Shown: piece by piece, positions 17,647-25,518 of the stretch
How the letters are laid out: each line of letters starts with the position of its first letter
Numbering within the stretch: the first letter of the stretch is position 1
DNA from: Bradyrhizobium sp. AS23.2
GTDB lineage: Bacteria > Pseudomonadota > Alphaproteobacteria > Rhizobiales > Xanthobacteraceae
Reading direction: 5' to 3'
NCBI RefSeq assembly: GCF_001908185.1
Contig: NZ_LGHM01000003.1
Location: 1 to 38,222 of the forward strand
Length of the DNA: 38,222 bases
Program-made: the position numbers and the translations under genes
Notes under the pieces: model-generated
What the model saw: only the letters and a program-made list of their open reading frames with translations
Database searches by the model: none
What the model was told of the DNA's origin: nothing

Positions 17647-18345
17647 CTAGGACGGAGTGCCCCATAACTCACGCTCTCCGACCGGCTCTATCCGATAGCC
17701 ATGCTGTTTCAAAATGGCCGGCGCCTGTTCAAAGGCGCCGTCGTGCAAGGCAAGGAAGATCATGCTCTTGTGATCGGACAAGAGCCGCGCGGCGCCCGTA
17801 AGGGCAAGTGTCTCTGCGCCCTCGATATCCATCTTGATCAGGTCCGGGGTGGGAAAGTCATCGAGCCGAACTGTCCTGACGGGCGTTCCGGACTCAGAAA
17901 TCTTCCCCATGTAGCCATATTTGCCGGCATCATCGTTCGTACGGAAAAACGTCTCCCCGGCTCGGTCGGTTACGGCCGCCTCGATGACTTCGACATTCTT
18001 GATGTCGTTGAGTTCCAGATGTTTGCGGAGCTTTGCCGTGTTGGCGAGGTTTGCTTCGAACGCAAAAACACGCCCCTTTGGTCCGACACGCCTGGATAGC
18101 ATCAGGGTGTAGTATCCGGCGTGTGCGCCGACATCGAAGACCGTCATGCCTGGTTTCACGCGGGCGGCGATCGCCTTGGCATGATCGCTTTCATATGTGC
18201 CGAGCCAGCAACTCTGATTGCCGGCTCCGACGACCCACCTCAGTCCTCGGTTCGGTCCGGTGAGCACCGGCATGACGGAAGAGGGCGAAATCAGCTTGAA
18301 TGGAAGTCGGATCAACCATCCAAGTGGTTGGTGCGGGTCCAGCAT
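17647..18345 (-). CDS. FkbM family methyltransferase
   Basis: A 232-residue SAM-dependent enzyme. Motif I is TVFDVGAHAGYYTLMLS near residues 70-86, the acidic loop is VFAFEANLAN, and LIKMDIEGAETLAL near 165 is the FkbM hallmark. Relatives methylate hydroxyls on sugars or polyketides. AAGGAG lies nine bases before ATG 18345. There is no polysaccharide cluster in view, so the substrate is open. It sits at the boundary between the orderly left half and the broken right half of the window. Confidence 0.9.
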   Translation of the reverse strand: MLDPHQPLGWLIRLPFKLISPSSVMPVLTGPNRGLRWVVGAGNQSCWLGTYESDHAKAIAARVKPGMTVFDVGAHAGYYTLMLSRRVGPKGRVFAFEANLANTAKLRKHLELNDIKNVEVIEAAVTDRAGETFFRTNDDAGKYGYMGKISESGTPVRTVRLDDFPTPDLIKMDIEGAETLALTGAARLLSDHKSMIFLALHDGAFEQAPAILKQHGYRIEPVGERELWGTPS

Positions 18346-18456
18346 GCTTGCGATCTCCTTCGATTTCCGTGGCCGGCCGGCTCATATAGGCACGTAGAAT
18401 CCTTTTCAGTCGAGTGCTTTGCGCTCCGAATGGGATCTCGATTGCCCCTCCGAGGC

Positions 18457-18819
18457 TCATCGGTTGTGTCGGTCAAGTTCCCGTCCCGTCTCCAGCATCA
18501 GCCGCCGCAGCCAGATCGAGCCGGGATCCATCTGCGCGCGGGTCGGATAGAACATGAACTGCTCGTCGATGCCGGGATCGAGCGGCGGCGTCACCGTGAC
18601 GAGGGCAAACTGTTTCGACAGCGCGGCGATCAGCCGCCGCGGCACGAAGGCGACGAGGTCGGTGCGCGCGGCGACGTGCAGCGCTTCGAGATAGCCCGAT
18701 ACGACCAGCGAAATGTGCCGCTCGATGCCCTTGCTGCGCAGCCAGGTGTCGATCAGATCCTCAGGCTGGCCGCGGATGAATCTGGCCTCGAGCCGAAGCG
18801 GCTCGAGATCCCTCGCAAT
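18457..18819 (-). pseudogene. LysR-type regulator, C-terminal remnant
   Basis: Translation gives the last 120 or so residues of a LysR effector-binding domain (GYLEALHVAARTDLVAFVP, PPLDPGIDEQFMFYPTRAQ, DPGSIWLRRLM). The DNA-binding helix-turn-helix and the first half of the effector domain are absent. The frame stays open to 18969, but those residues do not resemble the family, so the breakpoint is near 18820. Such a fragment cannot bind DNA on its own. It marks a deletion or insertion junction at the start of the accessory region. Confidence 0.75.
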
Positions 18820-19015
18820 CCTCTGCCTGATATTGTTGCTGAGGGTGCAAAAGCGATATACTGATTTACAGAGTTGCCTGTCGGACGTGCCGAAGTCCCC
18901 TTTTGATATTTCAATGGCAACGTGCATGCCGTCGGCGGGCATCAATCTAGAGCCCGATTTCGGCTCCATCCAAATCTAAAGTGCATCTTCAGACAACCTT
19001 CGAACGGAGGAGAAA

Positions 19016-19348
19016 ATGCCTTTATTCATCACCTATGCCTCATATTCCAACGCCGGCATAAAGGGGATCATCGACAAGCCGATAGATCGCACCGAGCCGA
19101 TCAGGGCAGTGGTCGAGAAGGCGGGCGGCAAGCTTATAGCGGCCTATATGACGACGGGCCCGCATGACGTGGTGATCGTTACTGAGCAGGCTGATGGATC
19201 CGATGCGGTCGCGGTTGGGATGGCTGCAGCTGCAAGTGGGGCGGTAGCCAAACTAGAAACAGTGCGTGCCTGGACGCTTGACGAATTCAAAGGCATTGCT
19301 CAAAAGGCGTCCCGGTGTGCCGAAGCGTATGTTCCGCCCGGGCGGTGA
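19016..19348 (+). CDS. GYD domain protein
   Basis: A 110-residue protein matching the small GYD family: FITYASYSNAGIKGIIDKP at the start, KLIAAYMTTGPHDVVIVTEQ in the middle and a final strand ending VRAWTLDEF. The fold is a ferredoxin-like alpha/beta dimer of unknown role. GGAGGA lies five bases before ATG 19016, a strong ribosome binding site. It stands alone, following the LysR remnant on the other strand and followed by a hairpin. Confidence 0.88.
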   Translation: MPLFITYASYSNAGIKGIIDKPIDRTEPIRAVVEKAGGKLIAAYMTTGPHDVVIVTEQADGSDAVAVGMAAAASGAVAKLETVRAWTLDEFKGIAQKASRCAEAYVPPGR

Positions 19349-19370
19349 TTGCGAGTCTCAAGGAGAAGGA

Positions 19371-19391
19371 CCGGAGTGCTCAGCACTCCGG
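19371..19391 (+). terminator. Perfect hairpin after the GYD gene
   Basis: CCGGAGTG (19371-19378) and CACTCCGG (19384-19391) are exact inverted arms around CTCAG, 23 bp after the GYD stop. It lacks a T run, so it is a weak intrinsic terminator candidate or an RNA-stabilising stem. Confidence 0.5.
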
Positions 19392-20079
19392 CCATCCGTA
19401 GTTAAGGTCAAGAGTGTTGGCGGCTCGCGGCGCGTATCGGTTTTCCGACACGCGCGCAAAGATGAGGCGAAGCGCGCCTCACTCGATGAGCCAATGACTT
19501 GATCCCACTATGCCTAGAGCCGGCATCGTTATGCGTGCAAATGGCTCGGTTCAGGATATCCCTTCTTACCGGCACCGGCGTGCTCGCTGACACTCCGAGT
19601 ACGGCGACATTGAGTTGGAGCGCTGGAATAGCCCAACGGAGTGGCAGCAGCGTCTAACCGCTCTCCTCGAAGGTTCGTTCAGGGTCAAGAGCGACGGTCG
19701 AGGATCACGCGAGACAAGTCCGGTCTAGTCGTGACAGCGGACCTCGCGGGGCCTTTCGAGCTTCTTCGCCTTAGGGCCCCGAAGCGGACTAAGTGGGATG
19801 CTTGTGCATGCATTTTGTCTTGGAAGTGAAGCGGACTCACTCTGGAATATGATGATGTGAATCCTCCGGCGGACGAACAGAGCCATTCTCGGAGAGGAAG
19901 CCGGTCTGCCAAATTCGGATATTTGGGCTGGCCCTGCGTGCATGAATATTGCCAGCTGCTTGCAACTTGTCAGAATTTCGATGCTCAAGCTTTTGCTGCG
20001 GTAACGTCGAACATGGACTCGAATTTCGTTGGCGCAAACTCCGACAATTCGGCTGACCCTTTCGCCATACTTGACTTGC
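19392..20079. other. Gene-free stretch with a possible ORF remnant
   Basis: I find no supportable intact gene in these 690 bases. At about 19602-19727 on the plus strand a short frame reads like protein (ELERWNSPTEWQQRLTALLE) between a TGA and a TAG, and may be a gene remnant. GAAGCGGACT occurs twice (19781 and 19828 region). Base use is more AT-rich than the flanking genes. Confidence 0.4.
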
Positions 20080-20140
20080 CTAGTGCCCCTACTAGGATCG
20101 CGAGCAGCGTTCTCTGCGAGAACGCGTAGGTAGTCCTACC
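20071..20140 (+). promoter_or_regulatory. Promoter overlapped by three palindromes, upstream of the acetamidase operon
   Basis: TTGACT (20071-20076) and TAGGAT (20093-20098) are spaced 16 nt, a fair sigma-70-type promoter with initiation near 20105. Three inverted repeats overlap it: CTAGT-GCCCCT-ACTAG (20080-20095) across the spacer and -10, GCGTTCTC-TGC-GAGAACGC (20107-20125) at the predicted start, and GGTAG-TC-CTACC (20129-20140). The positions suggest repressor operators or, for the second, a 5' RNA hairpin. The regulator is not identified. Confidence 0.5.
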
Positions 20141-20184
20141 GGAAGGAGACGCGCGTGCAGCGGGTCGTACAGGGAGGACATCCA

Positions 20185-21447
20185 ATGAAATCCAGACCCG
20201 TTTGGATAATGCCGGTCGTCACCCTGCTCCTGGTTGCGAGTTGGGATGGGGTGTGGGCGGATACCAGTGACGTCAAGGGCCCCGCCCCGGTGATCGTGGG
20301 AAAGTCTGGCAAGCACTGCAAGGACGATCCGCACTGCTTCAACCGGTATCATTTCGCAATCAAGCCTGTCGCCCGTGTAAATCCTGGGCAGCCTTTTGTG
20401 CTTGAGACGCGCGATGCGCTCGATTCTGACCTCACCTTCGATTCGACGGCGCAGGATGTGGCGGCCGCCAACCTCAACCTCGTGCATCCGCTGACCGGGC
20501 CCGTCTACATTGAAGGGGCGAAACGGGGCGACGCACTCGCCGTTACCGTGGTGGACATCGCACCCGACGATTTCGGTTACACGACGATCGTGCCGGGATT
20601 TGGCTTCTTGCGTGATGTCTTCCGCGATCCTTTCATCGTGCGCTGGAACCTGACGCGCGTTGAAGCGCGTTCGAAGGATCTGCCAGGAATCTCCGTTCCT
20701 ATGAATGCGTTCATGGGCACGGTCGGCGTCCTGCCGGGCGAACCTGAGCTTGAGAAGTGGCTCAAACGGGAGAAGGCGCTAGCGGATGCGGGCGGCGCGG
20801 CGTTGACCCCTCAGCCGGTTGATGCCGTGCCCGCGGATCTTTGCGGCGCCAATGGTACGGCGAAGGACAAATGTGTTCGCACCGTTCCGCCACGGGAGAA
20901 CGGCGGCAATCTCGACACCAAGCAGACAGTAGTCGGCACCACGCTGCTTTTTCCTTGCTTCATCGACGGCTGTGGACTTTTCGCGGGTGACGTTCATTTC
21001 GCCCAGGGCGACGGCGAGGTGGCGGGCACCGCCATTGAGATGGGCGCAAAGGTAACGCTACAAGCTAACGTGATCCCCGGCATGGCTTCGCTGCTCACGA
21101 CCATGCACTTCGAAGGCGGCTCGCAGCTAAAGAGCCTCGCCCCGGGGAGTTTCTACGCTGTCTCGGGACTTCCGCTCAAGCCCGAGGGCGAACTGCCGGT
21201 GTTCGACACCTACCTTGGTGGCCAGAAGATCGCTCCGCTGGCAAACCTCTCGGAGGATGTCAGTTTGGCAGCGCGAAACGCCACGCTCAACATGATCGAC
21301 TTTCTGGTCAAGACAAAGGGGCTTAGCCGCGAGCAGGCTTACGTAGTGGTGAGCGTGGCCGTCGATCTCCACATCGCGCAACTCGTCGATATCCCGAACC
21401 TGGGTGTCACAGCGATCTTGAACCGCGACGTGTTCAAGCCACAATAA
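20185..21447 (+). CDS. Exported acetamidase/formamidase family protein
   Basis: A 420-residue protein from ATG 20185, which has GGGAGGA eight bases upstream. Residues 1-25 are a Sec signal (PVVTLLLVASWDGVWA), so it should act in the periplasm, unlike the usual cytosolic enzymes. The FmdA_AmdA hallmark FAGDVHFAQGDGEVAGTAIE lies near residue 268-287, and PLTGPVYIEGAKRGDALAVT near residue 100-120. The family hydrolyses short amides to ammonia and acid. It is the first gene of a four-gene run and probably defines the pathway. Substrate specificity cannot be read from the sequence. Confidence 0.88.
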   Translation: MKSRPVWIMPVVTLLLVASWDGVWADTSDVKGPAPVIVGKSGKHCKDDPHCFNRYHFAIKPVARVNPGQPFVLETRDALDSDLTFDSTAQDVAAANLNLVHPLTGPVYIEGAKRGDALAVTVVDIAPDDFGYTTIVPGFGFLRDVFRDPFIVRWNLTRVEARSKDLPGISVPMNAFMGTVGVLPGEPELEKWLKREKALADAGGAALTPQPVDAVPADLCGANGTAKDKCVRTVPPRENGGNLDTKQTVVGTTLLFPCFIDGCGLFAGDVHFAQGDGEVAGTAIEMGAKVTLQANVIPGMASLLTTMHFEGGSQLKSLAPGSFYAVSGLPLKPEGELPVFDTYLGGQKIAPLANLSEDVSLAARNATLNMIDFLVKTKGLSREQAYVVVSVAVDLHIAQLVDIPNLGVTAILNRDVFKPQ

Positions 21448-21512
21448 CGGTTGCCTGAACCGATCGTTGGTGCAGGCTCGATATCGCACCGCTGCCTTGG
21501 AGCTTGGCTCGT

Positions 21513-22118
21513 ATGAAGCGGCGCACGATCCTCACGTCAGTTGCGAGTGCGGCGGCGCTCGTTCTTGCGGGGGACAGAACGTTTGCGATCGCGGGGCCTG
21601 GTCGGCAGCAAGGGTTCATCGGGCCGCGGTTTGCCGACTTGAATCCGGACCGTATGTGGCCGGTCTACCGGCGCTACCACCTGCTGATCGTCGGCCAACG
21701 CGATGATGAAAGCGGCAGCGCTCTTGCGGCAGCGACGGTCGACGTGCTGATGCGATTTCTCCCGAACTCGCGCGCCATGCTGGTCCGCGCTGCGGATGCT
21801 CGGCGCGTCGGCGTGCTCATTGCCACGGATCAACAGGACGTCGCAATCATGACGGCGGGAAGTGCGGAGGCCCTCTTTCTGGGCAAGCCGCCCTTTGACG
21901 ACATCCACGACGCTCCATTGCGGATGATAGTATCATTTGGGAGCCACTTCCTCGTGTGCCGCCCGAGTTTCATGGCACGCCACGCCTATCTGATCGCGAG
22001 GACGCTGGCTGAACACAAAGACGCATTTCCCACGCCCGCCGGTGCTCCCGACGGCGTCGTCCCGGCGCACCGGGGATCGCGCGCCTTTTTCGCCGGCGAA
22101 GAGGTGCCCGATGACTGA
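21513..22118 (+). CDS. Exported one-lobe binding-protein-like protein (TAXI-like)
   Basis: A 201-residue protein with a signal peptide that begins MKRRTILTSVASAAALVLAG. The segment VGVLIATDQQDVAIMTAGSAEAL followed by PLRMIVSFGSHFLVCRP resembles one lobe of TAXI or NMT1-type solute-binding proteins, which are usually about 320 residues. A full second lobe is missing. ATG 21513 has GGAG ten bases upstream; a TTG at 21504 is less likely. It lies 65 bp after the acetamidase and overlaps the next gene. Function is inferred weakly. Confidence 0.55.
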   Translation: MKRRTILTSVASAAALVLAGDRTFAIAGPGRQQGFIGPRFADLNPDRMWPVYRRYHLLIVGQRDDESGSALAAATVDVLMRFLPNSRAMLVRAADARRVGVLIATDQQDVAIMTAGSAEALFLGKPPFDDIHDAPLRMIVSFGSHFLVCRPSFMARHAYLIARTLAEHKDAFPTPAGAPDGVVPAHRGSRAFFAGEEVPDD

Positions 22119-22920
22119 TGGCTCGGCCACGGCAAACGCATCGTGCACAGGGCAATCGTCGATTGCCGGCTGCCCGCGATGCGCAGCCTTTCGGGGCCCC
22201 GGGCTCGTTCTCTTCGTTCTCCTCTTTTTGACTCTCGGCGCCCGCACGCTGGTCGCTCATGATATCATCGACATCGAGCGGGCAAACATACTCGTCTCGG
22301 CTGCCGACGAGGACGTCGCACTCGCCAAAACGGCCCCCGGGCCAGAACCTGAGGGCGCGGCGCGATTTGCACTCGGTATGGTTCTGGTCGAGGCGACCAA
22401 CATCCTCAACCGCGATCTCGCGGCGCACAGCGGGCGGCTTACGGTCAATGCCGAGCTCTTGCTGAAGGCTCTCGTCCAGCGCGATCTGGCGCCCCGCCTG
22501 GACGATGCGATCGGGCGCTACCGCCTGCCGAGAACCCTGCTCGAGGAAGCCATTCGCCTCGCACCCGAAGCACCTTATTCGCTGCGCGCCAGGTTCGAGC
22601 TCCTGAAAGCCGGCTTCTATGAGAGCTTCGTACTCGATCCTTTTCAGCTTGTCGGCATTGGGGTGGACGATCTTGACCACCAGATCGCCGAGGCCAAGGC
22701 GTTGGCTTTGGCCATCGCGAGCGGGGACGACGCAGAGGAGGCAGCGTTCATTCACGCCATCGATCTTGCGCGGGCCTCACAGCTTGCGCCGCCTGAGGAA
22801 AGGCGCGCTTACACCAGCAAGGCGCTGACGGCGCTCGGGGCTTTCTCAAAAGCCTACCCCCAGAGCATTCGTGCCGCAACGGCCGGCGTGATCATTAAGC
22901 GCCTGGGCGGTGCCGAATGA
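22111..22920 (+). CDS. Hypothetical membrane-anchored helical protein
   Basis: A 269-residue protein that I do not recognise. One hydrophobic segment (about 31-48, LVLFVLLFLTLGARTLVA) could be a signal or anchor, and the rest is predicted helical and Ala/Leu-rich, with tetratricopeptide-like spacing in places. The start ATG 22111 overlaps the previous stop by eight bases and has GAAGAGG upstream. The stop overlaps the next start as ATGA, so translational coupling in one operon is likely. Cysteines near the start (C12 and C21-x2-C24 roughly) precede the hydrophobic segment. Confidence 0.7.
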   Translation: MTDGSATANASCTGQSSIAGCPRCAAFRGPGLVLFVLLFLTLGARTLVAHDIIDIERANILVSAADEDVALAKTAPGPEPEGAARFALGMVLVEATNILNRDLAAHSGRLTVNAELLLKALVQRDLAPRLDDAIGRYRLPRTLLEEAIRLAPEAPYSLRARFELLKAGFYESFVLDPFQLVGIGVDDLDHQIAEAKALALAIASGDDAEEAAFIHAIDLARASQLAPPEERRAYTSKALTALGAFSKAYPQSIRAATAGVIIKRLGGAE

Positions 22921-24009
22921 TGTCACGCGCCTGGCTCGCCCTGGCCAGCGTCGCCGTCGCTGCCGTCGCCACTTGGGAGGCGCAGGCGCACAACGCCGGG
23001 ATCAGCACCTCGCGCATCATGATCCGCGGCCGCACGGTCGACGTTGAAATCAATGCCCTTGCACGCGACTACGAAAAGGCGGCCGGGGTTCGAATTACCG
23101 AAGGAGGTTCGGGCGAGGTCAACCGTGTGGCGCTGGCGATCATGGCGCCGTCAGTGCTCACCTACATCGACGACCACGTTGCAGTCCTTGCCGGCGGGCA
23201 GCGATGCGCGCCTGGACCAGGAACGGCACGGCCGGCCGACACCCACGTTCGGGTGACGGTGGCATGGACCTGTCCATTGGATGGCGGCGAGTTGCGCTAT
23301 CGCGCGACCCTGTTTCACGACGTGGATCCTACCGCCCGACATCTGGCTATCATCGAAACCGAGAGCGGCGAGCGCGAGCTTGCCCTCGACAGCGGAGCGC
23401 CCGAGATCGCTCTGTCCGGTGCAGGGTCGTCGGTACTCGAGGTGATCGGGCGGTTCGTCCAGGCCGGCATCGAGCACATCTTTCTCGGCTACGATCACAT
23501 CGCATTCCTTGCCGCGATCATGCTTTGGGCGCAGCGGTTGTGGCCGGCGATCAAGATCGTCACCGCCTTCACGATTGCTCACTCGATCACGCTGTCTCTT
23601 GCTGCGCTGCAGGTTGTCGTAATCCCGAGTGCCATCGTCGAACCGGCGATCGCCGCAACGATCATATTTGTAGCGGCCGAGAACTTTTTCTCGCGCAATG
23701 TGGACGGTCGCTGGCGGGTGACGTTTTTTTTTCGGGCTCATTCACGGCTTCGGCTTTGCCAGCGCGCTGCAGGAGATTGGCCTGCCGCCGAACGCAGCCG
23801 TGCCCGCGCTCGCGGCTTTCAACGTCGGCGTGGAGATTGGGCAGGTCGTGATCGTGGCCCTCATCTTTCCGCTTCTGTTGTGGACGGATCGGATCGGTCA
23901 CCGGGCCGCGGCACGCGATGGACGGAATCCGGCGGTGGTCTACTTCTGTTCAGCGGCGATCTTGCCGGTCGGGCTTTACTGGCTCATGGTACGCACCGTG
24001 CTCCCTTGA
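22917..24009 (+). pseudogene. HupE/UreJ-like membrane protein, frameshifted at a T9 run
   Basis: The first 270 residues are a signal peptide (cleaved near AQAHNAG), an exported domain, and the HupE/UreJ_2 membrane part (FLGYDHIAFLAAIMLW, IVTAFTIAHSITLSLAAL). At 23724-23732 nine T's push the reading frame off; with eight T's it continues FFGLIHGFGFASALQ and on to LYWLMVRTVLP, ending at 24009, a complete family member of about 363 residues. HupE/UreJ relatives carry nickel or cobalt, but for this periplasmic-domain subfamily the cargo is unknown. It is the last gene of the acetamidase operon. A true lesion, slippage-rescued gene, or sequencing error are all possible. Confidence 0.85.
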
Positions 24010-24206
24010 AGCATCGGCCCGTTGCTTTAGCGCCATGTGCGATCCGATCTTGGTCGACCACTTTGTCTCGGACCAGCGGCGACCGATCTCGATGCCCTAG
24101 GGACCGGCTTATAGGTCGACCAATCGATCTCGATCCACTGGACCACGCGCTGGCGCTGGCGTGGCTGCGCCACGGCGAAGGAATAGTTCTCATTTCGCGG
24201 GCGTGC

Positions 24207-25289
24207 CTAACCGGAAATGGGAGCCGGCCCGCGCTGAAGCGGTGCCCGATCACGCCGCGGCGGAAGCTCGGGGCACAGAACGAGCTTGCCATCGAGACCG
24301 CCCGCCTCGAGACGGCGATGCGCCTCGGCGACCTCATCGAAGGAGATCCGCTCGGCAACGCGCGGCCGGATGGCGCGCGTTGCCAACAGGCCGAAGAGCC
24401 GTTCCAGGTCTTCCTGGAACCAGGCAGGATGTCGCGCCCGCATCAGATTGATCGAGTAGACGCGGAGGCGCTTGCCACGAGGCAACCAGCCCCGCAGCTC
24501 CCTCCATAGATACACGCGCGCCAACCACACCAAAGTGGCGAGCAGCCGCCGCCGCGGCTGCACGCGCGCGGTGTAGCCATAGGCGCACAGTAGGCCGCGG
24601 CCCTTGAGCGCCGTGAACGATCGGCGATAGTCGTCCTCGCCGACGCCGTCGAAGACAGCGTCGAACCCGCCCGGCAGGACGGCCGTGAAGTCTTCGCGTT
24701 GGTAGTCGATGGGCGTGGCGCCGAGCTCCCGGATCAGCGGCGCGTGCTCGCCGCGCGCGGTGCCCCACACTTCGAGGCCGGCCATCCTGCCGAGCACAAC
24801 AAGCGCCTGACCGACGGCGCCCGCGGCTCCCTGCACCAGCACGCGCTGTCCTCGCTGTACGCGTGCCGTGCGGTGAAGGAGCTGGTATGCGGTCGTCCAG
24901 CTCAGGATCAGCGCGGCTACCTCCGCCGCGTCGAGGCCCGCCGTCACGTGGGTCAGGTCCCTGGCCCGGAGCGTGCGATAGGCAGCGTTCGACCCGAGCA
25001 CCGTCATATCGGCCACCCGGTCGCCGAGCTAAAAGCCGCTCACGCCATCGCCGAGCTGATCGATTTCCCCGACGACATCATAACCGAGCACAAACGGCGG
25101 TCGGCGGGCGGAAGTTTGCGGGTAGAGGTGGCGCCGGATCGTCACGTCGGTGTACTCAAGGCCCGAGGCGAGCACGCGGACCCGCACCTCGCCTCGGCCG
25201 GCTGTCGGCAGCGGAACCTCGACCACCTCGAGCCCCTCGGGACCGCCGAAACGCCTGACTTGAACAACCTGGTTGCGCGGCTCTGCCAT
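24207..25289 (-). pseudogene. MDR family NADPH:quinone reductase-like oxidoreductase, in-frame TAG
   Basis: The N-terminal 86 residues (MAEPRNQVVQVRRFGGPEGL, then the GroES-like fold to LGDGVSGF) are followed by TAG at 25031-25029 and then by LGDRVADM in the same frame, with no shift. The nucleotide fold is RVLVQGAAGAVGQALVVLGRM. Zinc-binding cysteines are absent, as in the quinone reductase-like branch. Length and order are complete apart from the stop, so a single base change inactivates it unless the codon is read through. ATG 25289 has AAGGAA nine bases upstream, and an FNR/FixK-type box lies about 97 bp above. Confidence 0.85.
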
Positions 25290-25385
25290 GGGCTGATTCC
25301 TTGCAACTCATGATCCAGCGCACGGTCTGCAGCTGCCGTTTACCGGCATGGACGATATGCATCGCGCGGAAGAGAGATCATGTCC

Positions 25386-25399
25386 TTGAGCATGATCAA
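25386..25399 (-). promoter_or_regulatory. FNR/FixK-type box upstream of the MDR gene
   Basis: TTGAGCATGATCAA fits TTGA-N6-TCAA exactly. It lies 97 bp above the MDR start on the minus strand. CATATC at 25359-25354 is a fair -10, which puts the box about 45 bp from the predicted start, near the class II activator position. Confidence 0.65.
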
Positions 25400-25518
25400 T
25401 GTGTCAACACGGCTTTCCTGATGCAACGGCCGAATTCCGCGTTGATGGATTGACGGCTTCCGCCGCGCCGACTTGCTTGCGGTTTGAACCGTCTGTCCCA
25501 ATCCTGTGCCGCCTCGGC

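Noticed and set aside
18910..18925. TTGATATTTCAA as a fourth FNR/FixK box
   Set aside because: The half-sites are separated by four bases rather than six.
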